Origin: Ectothiorhodospiraceae bacterium WFHF3C12
Lineage (GTDB): Bacteria; Pseudomonadota; Gammaproteobacteria; Nitrococcales; Nitrococcaceae
Direction of reading: 5' to 3'
NCBI GenBank assembly: GCA_013519935.1
Contig: JACDUA010000021.1
Coordinates: 1-59,494, forward strand
DNA: 59,494 nt
Within the stretch, counting starts at the first letter, position 1. Every line of letters starts with the position of its first letter. Of this stretch, positions 8,348-17,017 are shown in pieces. The notes under the pieces were generated by a model. It saw nothing but the letters and a program-made list of their open reading frames with translations, did no database searches and was not told the origin of the DNA. The translations under genes and the position numbers were made by a program.

Positions 8348-9691
8348 TTGTTCGAAGGCCGCAGACGCGCCCGTCAGGCGCCCAACATCTGGCCCGGATT
8401 CGTCGACGTGCTGGCCACGGTACTGCTGGTGTTCGTGTTCACCCTGATGATGTTCACCCTGGCACAGCTCTATCTCAGCAACGTGGTCAGCGGCCAGAAC
8501 CAGGCCCTGGCCTCGCTGCAGGAGCAGGTGGACGAGCTCGCCAAGACCCTGGCGCTGAAGCGCTCCGAGAGCCGCGAGCTGCGCCGGCAGCTGGAGCAGC
8601 TGCGCGGCCGGCTGGAGGCGACCATCACCGAGCGGGACCAGCTCCGTGCCCAGCTGCGCGGCAGCCGCGAGCAGCTGGCCATGACCGAGCAGCAGGTCGA
8701 GTCGCTCAGGGAAGAAATCGAGGGGCTGGAAGAGGAGCTCTCGGTCTCGAAGGAGACCCTCGAAGTGAAGCTGCGCGAGCTGGCCTCGCTGCAGGAGGAC
8801 ATTGACGCCCTGCGCAAGGTCAAGGACGACCTGGAACAGCGGGTCGGCGAGCTGGCGGCCGCCCTGGAGGAGCAGGAAGCGGCCACCGCTCAGGCCCGGG
8901 ACCGCAGCAAGGCCTTGCAGGCCCAGCTGGCGGAAGCCGAAGAGACCACCCAGCTCAAACAGGAAACCATCGAGGAAAAGGACATCCGCATTCAGGAGCT
9001 GCTGGCGCAGATCGAGGAGCGCGACGAGGCTCTGGCCAAGCGCGAGGAACTCACAGCCGAGCAGCGCTCGCAAATCGCCACCCTGCGACAGGAAATCCAG
9101 GCGTTGCGGGATCAGCTCGCCGCCCTGTCCGAGGCCCTGGAGATCTCCAAGGAGACGGTCGCCGAGCAGCAGGAGACCATCGAGGACCTGGGCGAGCGGC
9201 TCAACCTGGCCCTGGTGGAGAAGGTCCGCGAGCTCAACCGCTACCGCTCGGAGTTCTTCGGCCGGCTGCGGGAGATCCTGGGCGACCGCGAGGATATCCG
9301 CATCGTCGGCGACCGGTTCATGTTCCAGTCGGAGCTGTTCTTCGCCACGGCCTCGGCCGAGATCGGCCCCAACGGCAAGGACAAGTTGCAGAGCGTGGCC
9401 CGGACGCTCAAGGACGTCATGGCCGAAATGCCCGGCGACCTGCCGTGGGTGCTGATGGTTGAGGGCCACACCGACCGACGGCCCATCGATACGGATGAGT
9501 TTCCCTCCAACTGGGAGCTGTCCACCGCGCGGGCAAACTCCATCGTCCACTTCCTGGTCGAACAGGGCGGCATTCCGCCGGACCGCCTGGCCGCCGCCGG
9601 CTATGCCGAGCACCAGCCGCTGGTGGACGAGAACACGGCCGAGGCCTACGCCCGGAACCGACGGATCGAGCTCAAGTTCACGAGCCGTTGA
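8348..9691 (+). CDS. MotB/TolR-like motor subunit with long coiled-coil stalk and OmpA peptidoglycan-binding domain
   Basis: This 447-residue protein starts at a TTG with an AGGGGG ribosome site inside the end of the previous gene. The N-terminus has one transmembrane helix (about 18-45) with Asp20 in WPGFVDVLATVLLV, placed like the proton-carrying Asp of MotB or TolR. About 47-310 is an almost unbroken coiled coil of roughly 260 residues. The C-terminal OmpA-like domain (about 320-447) has VEGHTDRRP, NWELSTARA and NRRIELKF motifs for meso-diaminopimelate binding. A continuous 260-residue helix would be about 39 nm long, so the stalk must cross or fold within the periplasm. It should anchor the stator to peptidoglycan. 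Confidence 0.87.
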   Translation: MFEGRRRARQAPNIWPGFVDVLATVLLVFVFTLMMFTLAQLYLSNVVSGQNQALASLQEQVDELAKTLALKRSESRELRRQLEQLRGRLEATITERDQLRAQLRGSREQLAMTEQQVESLREEIEGLEEELSVSKETLEVKLRELASLQEDIDALRKVKDDLEQRVGELAAALEEQEAATAQARDRSKALQAQLAEAEETTQLKQETIEEKDIRIQELLAQIEERDEALAKREELTAEQRSQIATLRQEIQALRDQLAALSEALEISKETVAEQQETIEDLGERLNLALVEKVRELNRYRSEFFGRLREILGDREDIRIVGDRFMFQSELFFATASAEIGPNGKDKLQSVARTLKDVMAEMPGDLPWVLMVEGHTDRRPIDTDEFPSNWELSTARANSIVHFLVEQGGIPPDRLAAAGYAEHQPLVDENTAEAYARNRRIELKFTSR

Positions 9692-9746
9692 TTTGGCGGC
9701 GTACGGGAATGCGCCTCCCGGCGCCGGGTCGGCCAGGAGAGATCGA

Positions 9747-10097
9747 GTGTCCCCATCAACGGCGCTGGTGTCGATCAAGCTGGCTCACACCGTGATCTGG
9801 GCTTTCTTCGCCGGCTGCATCGTCGCGATACCGTTTTTCGCCCATGCCGGGCGACCGGGCTCGGCGGGCATCCTCATCGCCGTGGTGATGGTCGAGGTCC
9901 TGGTCATCCTCCTCAATCGCTGGAGCTGCCCGCTGACAGGGGTTGCCGCGCGCTACACGGATGACCGGCGGGACAACTTCGACATTTACCTCCCGGGCTG
10001 GCTCGCCAGGTACAACAAGATCATTTTCGGCAGCCTGTTTGCCATCGGCACGGTCTATACGCTCCTGCAATGGCTGACGGCCGGCGCGGGCGGCTGA
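9747..10097 (+). CDS. small multi-pass membrane protein of unknown function
   Basis: This 116-residue protein is read from the GTG at 9747, which has an AGGAGA ribosome site 7 bases upstream; earlier in-frame codons overlap the OmpA gene and look non-coding. It contains three or four hydrophobic segments (VIWAFFAGCIVAIPFFAHAG, AGILIAVVMVEVLVILLN, IIFGSLFAIGTVYTLLQWL) and a conserved-looking loop RWSCPLTGVAARYTDD. The CPLT motif recalls the CPLT of DUF2784-type proteins, but the fit is only partial. It begins 55 bases after the motor gene on the same strand and could be a third cistron of that operon. I do not recognise its function. Confidence 0.65.
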   Translation: MSPSTALVSIKLAHTVIWAFFAGCIVAIPFFAHAGRPGSAGILIAVVMVEVLVILLNRWSCPLTGVAARYTDDRRDNFDIYLPGWLARYNKIIFGSLFAIGTVYTLLQWLTAGAGG

Positions 10098-10648
10098 CGG
10101 CCCGGCCTCCCGGGCACGCCCTGGTCAGCTGAACACGCCGTCGCGGTGCCAAGCGGGTTCACGACCGCGATGGCCCGAAAGGTCTTCCGGGGCGGCTACT
10201 CCGGTTCTTTCGCGTAGCCGGACGGCCATCTCCGAGGAGTGGCCCACGATCCGTCCTTCCGATCGGCCCGGGCGACGCGGCCTGTTCCGATGCCCCTGCA
10301 GGAGCGCCGCGATGCGCGATACCGGGCAAGCCCGTGAGCCGTGACCGGCGGATTGCGGCTTCGCCCATTCCAATCTCCGCGCCGGCGATTTGTCGCAAGT
10401 GGCTGATACGGCAACGCGGCACCTGCGATGAAACCCGACATGCCACCTTTCCGCATTTAGCGTCGCTGCTGTTATAGAAAGATTTCAGTGGGTGTTCCTA
10501 GAATTGCCTATCCGACCCGACACATGTGTCGGGTCGGAACGGGAGGAGGATAAACGACCTCAGGGAGGAGGCGGCCCCGACCGCCGCACCGCGGCGGCTG
10601 GGCACGATCATGTGGCGCAAGATCACGAAATTATTGGGAGTAACAATC
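10098..10648. other. 551-bp intergenic region between the motor operon and the secreted hydrolase
   Basis: No open frame here has convincing codon use or a ribosome site. Just after the preceding stop is a GC hairpin (GCCCGG 10100-10105 with CCGGGC 10110-10115) lacking a T-tract. The main feature is the 26-bp perfect palindrome described separately. The last 120 bases must hold the promoter of the hydrolase gene, whose ATG at 10649 follows TTGGGAGTAACAATC. Confidence 0.6.
10512..10537. promoter_or_regulatory. 26-bp perfect palindrome, candidate operator or hairpin
   Basis: Positions 10512-10537 read identically on both strands without any spacer; the centre is GACACATGTGTC. The palindrome is 111 bases upstream of the start of the secreted hydrolase and is followed by GGGAGGAGG at 10540-10548. 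As RNA it would form a 13-bp stem with no loop bases to spare, so as DNA it is more likely a binding site for a dimeric regulator. No T-tract follows, which argues against a terminator. Confidence 0.55.
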
Positions 10649-11512
10649 ATGAACTGGACAATGAAGCGACTGGCACTGGGAAGTGCCGCGATGATGGCCT
10701 GTCTGTTCTTCTCCACCAGCGCGTTCGCCCTGAACGGTGGTGGTGGCGGCGGCGAGGGTTTCGCCGAGCTGTTCAACGAAGCCGAGGACGACGGCCCCTG
10801 CAGCGTCAACCGCGTCAGCGGGCTGAGCTCGACCTACTACATCCCCAGCGGCGGTTCCGGACAATACAACGTGCTGGTCTGGGGTAACGGCACCGGCGGC
10901 ACCTCGCTCACCTATTCCAGCCTCCTTGAGTCGGTGGCCTCCCACTGCATCGCCGTTGCCGCGGCCAACACCTCCAACTCCGGCACCGGGGAGGAAATGC
11001 AGTCCGCCCTCAACGGCATCCGCTCGCGCTACGGCAGCATCCTGGGCCAGAAGGTCTGCACCGCTGGACACTCCCAGGGCGGCGGGGGCTCATTCAACGC
11101 CGCCAACCGTATCGGTGCCGACTGCGTGATCCCGGTACAGCCGGACACCGTGTTCACCACACGCATCTACAGCGATCTGGCCTCTCACGTGGAAGTCATC
11201 ACGCTGTGGGGTGAGAGCGACACCCTCGCCCCGGCAAGCACCAACCGCGGCAACGTCGAGGACGCCTCCAGCATCCTCACCCAGGTGGAGACCGACGGCG
11301 AGGGCCACTTCGCGCCCACCAGCGGCCGCGGCGGCGACATCGGCACCATGTTCCGCATGGCCAACATCGCCCAGTTGAGCAACGACGCGAGCCGCGCCAC
11401 CCGGTTCCGGCAGGCCTTCTGGGGTCCGGACACGGACTTCACGGTGACGGAGAGCAACTCCGCCATCAGTGACGTGCGGCGCGATTCCGGCGCCCGGGCG
11501 ACCCAGCCCTAA
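10649..11512 (+). CDS. secreted alpha/beta hydrolase (lipase/cutinase-like)
   Basis: This 287-residue protein has a signal peptide (about 1-27, MMACLFFSTSAFA) followed by a glycine run. The nucleophile elbow is GHSQG at 140-144 (Ser142); Asp191 in WGESDTLAP and His220 in DGEGHFAP are well placed to complete the triad. The mature N-terminus YNVLVWGNGTGG provides an oxyanion-type loop after the first strands. The size and GHSQGG motif match polyester or lipid hydrolases of the cutinase/PET-hydrolase-like superfamily; the substrate is not determined. Cys51, Cys100, Cys137 and Cys159 could form disulfides in the periplasm or medium. The start is supported by GGGAG 8 bases upstream. It is a single-gene unit. 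Confidence 0.82.
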   Translation: MNWTMKRLALGSAAMMACLFFSTSAFALNGGGGGGEGFAELFNEAEDDGPCSVNRVSGLSSTYYIPSGGSGQYNVLVWGNGTGGTSLTYSSLLESVASHCIAVAAANTSNSGTGEEMQSALNGIRSRYGSILGQKVCTAGHSQGGGGSFNAANRIGADCVIPVQPDTVFTTRIYSDLASHVEVITLWGESDTLAPASTNRGNVEDASSILTQVETDGEGHFAPTSGRGGDIGTMFRMANIAQLSNDASRATRFRQAFWGPDTDFTVTESNSAISDVRRDSGARATQP

Positions 11513-11713
11513 GGCGACCGATGGCTGACAGGCGCCGCTGGATACGGCGGCGCTGCCCGGAGCACCATACCGCCGCGTCCGGCCGGGCGCGGCGGTTCTA
11601 CCGATACGCTCGGCGAGGTCGAGTTCCCGCCGGACAACCCGGGAGCGGATGGATTTCCCGCGGCGGACGCCGGCGGCTGATCGTTACCCCTTGACCCCGA
11701 TCCGCCAGACCCG

Positions 11714-14167
11714 CTAGCCAAAGGCGCCCGGCCAATGCTCCGCCGGCGCCGGGCGGCCATAAAGAAATCCCTGGACTTCACTGCAACCCTGTTCCCGCAG
11801 GAAGTCCCGTTGAGCTGGCGTCTCCACGCCCTCGGCAATGACGGTCAGGCCCAGACTGCCGGCCATGGCCACCACGGCGGCCGATATGGCCATGTCGTTG
11901 CTGTCCGCGGGGATATCCCGAACGAAGGATTTGTCCAGCTTCAGTTTCTGAACCGGCAATGACTTGAGGTAGCTCAGTGACGAGTAGCCCGTGCCGAAAT
12001 CGTCGATGGCCAGCGTTATGCCCCGTTCCCGGAGTGCCTGGAGCTGGCTTATCGCGCTGTCCGCCTGCTGCATGATGAAGCTCTCGGTGACTTCCAGCTC
12101 CAGGTAGCGTGCCGGCAGGCCGGACGCCTCCAGGGCGGCGTTGACCTCATTCGCGAGCGTACCCAGCTGAATCTGGGGCCCCGCCACGTTGACGGCGACC
12201 TTGCCGAACGCGAAGCCGCCATCCAGCCAGCGTCTCGCCTGCTCACAGGCGGTCATGAGGACCCACCGGCCAATCGGGTGTATCAACCCGGAATCCTCGG
12301 CAAGCGGTATGAACTCGGCGGGCGAAACCTGCGCGTGCTCCGGATGTGACCAGCGCAGCAGCGCTTCCATACCCACGATACTTTCGCTGGCCAGCGCTAT
12401 CTGCGGCTGAAACACCAGGGAGAATTCGTCGTGCTCCAGCCCCCGTCGCATGTCGTTGATGAGCGTCAGACGCCGGTGTGCTTCCCGGGTCAGGCGCTCG
12501 GTATAGAAATGGTAGTTGTTCCGCCCGGCCTCCTTGGCCCGGTACATGGCGGCTTCCGCGTTTCTGAGCAGCTCATCGGCGTCCGTTCCGTCCCTGGGGC
12601 AGACGCAGATTCCCATGCTGGCGGTCAGGCGTATCTCACGAGCGTCCACCGTGAAGGGGCGTTCGAAGAGGGTCAGGAGCTTGTCGCCGATGCGGGCGGC
12701 ACCATCGGCCTCGGCGATGCCTTCGAACAGCAGCACGAACTCGTCGCCGCCTACGCGGGCAACCGTATCGTCGGCGCGCAGTGCCTCGGTCAGGGCCTCG
12801 CCAACCGCGGCCAGCAGCTCGTCGCCCCGGCTGTGCCCAAGGCTGTCGTTGATGTTCTTGAACCGGTCCAGATCCAGGCACACGACGACCAGATGATCTC
12901 CGCGACGGACAACCTGGGTCACGGCATGGCGCAGCCGCTCCTGCAGCAACACGCGATTCGGCAGCTTCGTCAGGACATCGTTGTGGGCCAGGAACTCCAG
13001 CTGCTCCTGGGAGCGCTTGAGCTGCGTGATATCCGAGAATACGACCACGTAGTGCGTCAGCGCGCCACTGTCGGAGATGACGCTGCTGATGGTGAGCTGC
13101 TGCGGGTAAACCGACCCATCCTTGCGGCGGTTCCAGACCTCGCCGCGCCAGACGCCGCTGTCCCGCAGGTGCTGGCGCATTCGCAGGAAGAATTCGTCGT
13201 CCTGGTCACCGGTGCGAAAGGCCCTGGAGTTTCGGCCGACAACGTCCGCGCGGTCGAACCCGGTAATGCGCAGGAACGCCGGATTGACGTCGATGATCCG
13301 CCAATCCCGGTCCATGATGATCACGCCTTCGTGGGTGTTCTCGAAGACGCTCGCCGACAGCCGTAGCCTCTGTTCGGCCTCCTTGCGCTCGGTGATGTCC
13401 GTCTGGGAGCCCCACACCCGAACCAGTGCTCCGTCCTCGATGACGCCGACCACCGAGTTGGCGAACCACACCGTCCGCCCATTGGCGTCGACCTCGCGGG
13501 ACTCCACGTTGGCCACCCGGTACCCCGACTCGATGACCTGGCGCAGAAACGCCAGGTTCGCCGGATCGTCCCGGCTGCCGTGGGCCTCCTCCAGGGTCAG
13601 GCCGATGAGCTGCTTCTCGTCATCGAGGCCGTACATCGCCGCCATGGCCCTGTTGCAGTCCACGATGCACCCGTCGTAGAACCGCTCGATCTGCTCCTCT
13701 GCCGGCAGATGAACGGGAACGGGGCTCTGCGGCTCGAAGGAATACACCCCTTCCGTCGTGTTGTCGATGAAGCTCCTGAGCCGCGCCTCGCTTTCCCGCA
13801 GCGCGGTCTCGGCCTCGGTCCGGTCGGACAAGTCCACGCCGTGACCCACGATGTATCGGGTGCCGCCGGAAACAAGCAGCCGCGCCGTGAAGAGATGGGG
13901 CGCGCTCGCCTCGCCGCTGGATAGCAGGCGGGCCTCCACCGTCGCCTCGCCCTGGCTGAGCGCGCGCCCAATGGCCCTGTTGACGCTGGCGTGATCGGCC
14001 GCATCGATGAAATCGAGCGGGCCCATGCCACTTATGGCGCTCTCGGGTATCCCGGTCGCCGCCGCCAGCCCGGCGTTCCAGCGGACAATCTCCATATGCT
14101 CGCTGAAGAGGTAGAAGACCCCGGGCAGCTTATCGATCGCCTGATCGACGAGGGATGTTCCTGTCAT
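11714..14167 (-). CDS. PAS-PAS-PAS-GGDEF-EAL cyclic-di-GMP signalling protein
   Basis: This 817-residue protein has three PAS/PAC-like regions (about 10-125, 130-270, 275-390; note WRIIDVNPAFLRITGF and RRKDGSVYPQQLTIS). A GGDEF domain with an intact RVGGDEFVLLF site follows at about 400-560. The EAL domain at about 570-815 has EALLRW, and DDFGTGYSSLSYLKSLPVQKLK is an intact loop-6 region. Both cyclase and phosphodiesterase signatures look complete, so it may be bifunctional or nucleotide-controlled. No transmembrane segments are seen, so it is cytosolic and senses through PAS ligands or redox state. The ATG at 14167 begins MTGTSLVDQA; the frame continues upstream to 14308 but with poor coding character. 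Confidence 0.92.
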   Translation of the reverse strand: MTGTSLVDQAIDKLPGVFYLFSEHMEIVRWNAGLAAATGIPESAISGMGPLDFIDAADHASVNRAIGRALSQGEATVEARLLSSGEASAPHLFTARLLVSGGTRYIVGHGVDLSDRTEAETALRESEARLRSFIDNTTEGVYSFEPQSPVPVHLPAEEQIERFYDGCIVDCNRAMAAMYGLDDEKQLIGLTLEEAHGSRDDPANLAFLRQVIESGYRVANVESREVDANGRTVWFANSVVGVIEDGALVRVWGSQTDITERKEAEQRLRLSASVFENTHEGVIIMDRDWRIIDVNPAFLRITGFDRADVVGRNSRAFRTGDQDDEFFLRMRQHLRDSGVWRGEVWNRRKDGSVYPQQLTISSVISDSGALTHYVVVFSDITQLKRSQEQLEFLAHNDVLTKLPNRVLLQERLRHAVTQVVRRGDHLVVVCLDLDRFKNINDSLGHSRGDELLAAVGEALTEALRADDTVARVGGDEFVLLFEGIAEADGAARIGDKLLTLFERPFTVDAREIRLTASMGICVCPRDGTDADELLRNAEAAMYRAKEAGRNNYHFYTERLTREAHRRLTLINDMRRGLEHDEFSLVFQPQIALASESIVGMEALLRWSHPEHAQVSPAEFIPLAEDSGLIHPIGRWVLMTACEQARRWLDGGFAFGKVAVNVAGPQIQLGTLANEVNAALEASGLPARYLELEVTESFIMQQADSAISQLQALRERGITLAIDDFGTGYSSLSYLKSLPVQKLKLDKSFVRDIPADSNDMAISAAVVAMAGSLGLTVIAEGVETPAQRDFLREQGCSEVQGFLYGRPAPAEHWPGAFG

Positions 14168-14778
14168 GATCCGCGACTCAAACGGCAGGGAGGAAGGCGT
14201 GATCGAGCGAGGCACCGGCGAAACGGGCGTACCGGTGTACCGCTGACCGTCGTCAGTCCGGACTTCGGGGGCACGATCGACGCGGCCGCCGGTCGTGGGC
14301 CCGACCACTCACCAGCCAAGATTGTTGACAGTCTCGGGCCGGGGCGGACATCCCGGTCGCGGCCCTCCGGGTCCGAGGATTATTGATTCGCACCAGTGTG
14401 AAAGCTTTGAGATTATTGGCTTGTTCTTGGGTTGCGAACCACGGTGCTGCAATTTGGACACAGGCGCAAGGTTTCTGACCCGGTACCGCGACCAGGTCGG
14501 CAGAACGTAACTGATTGAAAAGAGGCATTGAACCGGACCAGATCCCTGCGGGGCGCCTGAATTACCGCTTCCGGGGTAGGCGGACCCCCAGGGGCGGAGC
14601 TGCCCCAACGTCGTGGCTCAATGGCCGCCCAGGCAGCGCAACCGAGCATGGAATACGACCCGGCACCGCCGTACGATTGCGGGTCGCCAGCAAAAGCGCC
14701 GGAAGCCATCCGGGAATTGGCACGGAACGGCTTCGGCGCCTGGATGCGTTATTTCGAAAAGCCTGGAGGAGGCGACGG
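14168..14778. other. 611-bp intergenic region with a lower-GC core
   Basis: This is the divergent spacer between the PAS-GGDEF-EAL gene and yaiI. About 14380-14530 is clearly less GC-rich than its surroundings (runs such as GATTATTGATTCG and GAGATTATTGG). No open frame in it is credible. It may hold promoters or a small RNA, but I can show no terminator or conserved fold. Confidence 0.4.
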
Positions 14779-15228
14779 ATGAGAATCTGGGTCGATGCCG
14801 ACGCCTGCCCGGGCGTCATCAAGGAAATCCTTTTCCGTGCGGCACAGCGTACGGGACTGGAGCTGACCCTGGTCGCCAATCATGCCCTCAAGACACCGCC
14901 CGCGCCGAACATCCGCGCCGTGCAGGTGGCTTCCGGCTTCGACGTGGCCGACAGCGAAATCGTGCGGCAGGTGAAGACGGGTGATCTTGTCGTCACCGCG
15001 GACATACCGCTGGCGGCCGAGGTCATCGAGGCCGGCGGCCACGCTTTGAGCCCGCGCGGCGAGCTGTTCACCGCCGATACCATCAAGGCCAAGCTCACCA
15101 TGCGGGACTTCATGGAGACCATGCGCGCCAGCGGCGTCGACACCGGCGGCCCGCCGGCCATCGGCCAGGCGGACCGGCAGAAGTTCGCCAATCAGCTCGA
15201 CCGGTTTCTGGCGCAGCGGCGCGAGTGA
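14779..15228 (+). CDS. yaiI: YaiI/YqxD family protein (DUF188)
   Basis: This 149-residue protein has the full family signature: an N-terminal IWVDADACP motif, [37 protein letters not shown], and [18 protein letters not shown] near the middle. The family resembles PIN/NYN-like nucleases, with clustered Asp residues (DADACP, TADIPL), but its biochemical activity is not established. The ATG at 14779 follows GGAGGAGGCG. The usual length is about 150, so the gene is complete. It is not obviously in an operon. Confidence 0.93.
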   Translation: MRIWVDADACPGVIKEILFRAAQRTGLELTLVANHALKTPPAPNIRAVQVASGFDVADSEIVRQVKTGDLVVTADIPLAAEVIEAGGHALSPRGELFTADTIKAKLTMRDFMETMRASGVDTGGPPAIGQADRQKFANQLDRFLAQRRE

Positions 15229-15278
15229 GGTTGGCAAGGCGGGGTACGCTGCGCTATTCCATCATTCCTTCCAGGCGC

Positions 15279-15908
15279 TCAGGCGCCGGCTCGGGCCTGG
15301 GTGGCCGCCTGGGCGGCGTCACGAAGCACGCCGCGCGATGAATTCAGGAACAGAATCGCGATGCCGACGCCCACGATGATGTCCGGCCACATGCTGTCCA
15401 GATACCACACCGCACCGGCGGCAACCAGGACGCCGCTGTTGGCGACAAGATCGTTACGCGAGCAGATCCACGTCGAGCGCATGTTCACGCCGGCATCGCG
15501 GTAACGGTACAGCAGGGCGAAACACACGGTGTTCACGGCCAGCGCCAGAGCGCCGACCACCGCCATCCAGCCCGGCAGGGGCGGGAGCCCGTGAGCCAAC
15601 TTGTTCAGCACCTCGGCGAACACGACGACGCCGAAGAGCAGCATGACCACGCCCTTGAACATGGACGCCCGCGCCTGCCAGAGCAGACCGCGGTGCAGCG
15701 CGAACAGGGTCACGCCATAGATCAGGGCATCGCCCAGCATGTCCAGGGAGTCGCCGACCAGCGCGGTGGAACGAACCAGCCAGCCGGCGGTGAACTCGAC
15801 GCCGAACATGACGGCGTTCAGCGCCAGCACCCAGTAGAGCACCCGGGCCTGGCCGGCCCGCGCCAGCTCCACGCCACCGCACTGGTCTTCGCTGCAGCAA
15901 CTCGACAT
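15279..15908 (-). CDS. cation diffusion facilitator-type transporter, membrane domain only
   Basis: This 209-residue protein has about six transmembrane helices. The second carries GDSLDMLGDALIYG and the fifth CSRNDLVANSGVLVAAG, the positions of the metal-binding Asp/Asn residues of CDF transporters. The N-terminus SSCCSEDQCGG holds three cysteines that could bind metal. It lacks the cytoplasmic C-terminal domain typical of 300-residue CDF proteins, so it is a short form. It would move divalent cations (Zn, Co, Cd or Fe) out of the cytoplasm. It is convergent with yaiI (51 bases apart). Confidence 0.82.
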   Translation of the reverse strand: MSSCCSEDQCGGVELARAGQARVLYWVLALNAVMFGVEFTAGWLVRSTALVGDSLDMLGDALIYGVTLFALHRGLLWQARASMFKGVVMLLFGVVVFAEVLNKLAHGLPPLPGWMAVVGALALAVNTVCFALLYRYRDAGVNMRSTWICSRNDLVANSGVLVAAGAVWYLDSMWPDIIVGVGIAILFLNSSRGVLRDAAQAATQARAGA

Positions 15909-16264
15909 GCTTCGCGGCCCTCCTCATGTGGGGCCAACATGATACGACCGACCGGTGCCTTACGACACCGTGCGGGCGATCAGGCTCCCGCGGCGACCCG
16001 GCCGTGGCACCGTGGGAGGCGCGTCCTCGCGGCGATCAGCTCGACGCAGGCAATACGTATTGCCGACCTCGGAAGACCACACTGGCATGCGCCCGGTCGG
16101 TGACGGCGAAGGTTTCGAAGGGGCCGGCCACGTCGTTCCATGACGCGGCGGAAGAAAAAAGATACCCCGGCGGACGGCGACGACGAGAATCCCACCGCCG
16201 CCGGGGGGAGGAGGAAGAACACTGCGCCTTACCTGTCAGGCGAACGGTCCCGAAGGCCCGTCAC
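15909..16264. other. 356-bp intergenic region holding a single REP-like copy
   Basis: Apart from the repeat copy at 16012-16035 I see no gene. A purine-rich tract (GCGGAAGAAAAAAGATACC, around 16145-16163) and a run GCCGCCGGGGGGAGGAGG lie downstream of the ABC operon end. No stem with a T-tract is evident. Confidence 0.45.
16012..16035. repeat. dispersed copy of the 24-bp REP-like element
   Basis: These 24 bases match the right arm at 5386-5409 with one substitution (CCCC to CCTC in the centre). Unlike the first locus there is no clear inverted partner within 100 bases. The recurrence more than 10 kb away shows that the element is dispersed. Confidence 0.7.
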
Positions 16265-17017
16265 CTATACGGCAAGGTATTCTTCTCGTAGTTCCTTGTT
16301 GTCGAGCACTTCCTGGGCGTCACCCTGATAGGCCACCTCGCCCATGTCCACGATGACCGCGGTATCCGCCAGCCGGAGGGCGGCGATGGCGTTCTGCTCC
16401 ACCATGACGGTGGTGATGCCCAGGCTCTTGACGTGTTCGACGATCCGCTCGATCTCCTGGACGATCTGCGGCGCCAGGCCCTCGTAGGGCTCGTCCAGGA
16501 GCAGCAGCTTGACCTCCCGCGCCATGGCTCGGGCGACGGCAAGCATCTGCTGCTCGCCGCCGGAAAGCGTCACGGCGTCCTGCCGACGCCGCTCCGCCAG
16601 CCGCGGGAAGTGCTCATAGACCTCCTCGATGCTCCAGCCGGTGCCCGGCGCGACCTGGGCAACGATGAGGTTCTCTTCCACGGTGATGCCGGGGATGATC
16701 CGCCGATCCTCCGGGACCAGCTGTACGCCGGCACGAGCCGCCTTGTTGGCGTTCATCTTGTGTAGCGGCTGCCCGGCGAGCCAGATCTCGCCCTGCTTCA
16801 GCGTGGGTTCGTGGGCGCGGGCAATAGTACGCAGCGTTGTCGTTTTGCCCGCGCCGTTGCGGCCCAGCAGGGCCATGATCCCGCCCTCCGGCACGTCGAA
16901 GCTCATGCCCTGGACGATGTAGCTCTCGCCATAGTAGGCGTGCATGTCGCGGCAGGAGAGGAAGGCCTGATTCTGGCCCGCACCCGCGGCCGCGGCGTTC
17001 TCTGCGGTAGCGCTCAT
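16265..17017 (-). CDS. livF: branched-chain amino acid-type ABC transporter ATPase, LivF family
   Basis: This 250-residue protein has Walker A GRNGAGKTT, signature LSGGEQQM, Walker B LLLLDEPYEGLAP and a terminal EYLAV as in LivF. An N-terminal extension of about 20 Ala-rich residues precedes the domain. It energises uptake with LivG. It is the last gene of the operon: its ATG overlaps the LivG stop by four bases (ATGA). The substrate is set by the binding protein, not by this subunit. Confidence 0.93.
   Translation of the reverse strand: MSATAENAAAAGAGQNQAFLSCRDMHAYYGESYIVQGMSFDVPEGGIMALLGRNGAGKTTTLRTIARAHEPTLKQGEIWLAGQPLHKMNANKAARAGVQLVPEDRRIIPGITVEENLIVAQVAPGTGWSIEEVYEHFPRLAERRRQDAVTLSGGEQQMLAVARAMAREVKLLLLDEPYEGLAPQIVQEIERIVEHVKSLGITTVMVEQNAIAALRLADTAVIVDMGEVAYQGDAQEVLDNKELREEYLAV

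Noticed and set aside
7191-9691. A Zorya defence system
   Set aside because: ZorA/ZorB-like subunits are superficially similar, but the stalk and tail lengths differ and no ZorC, ZorD or ZorE effector follows; the next gene is a small membrane protein.
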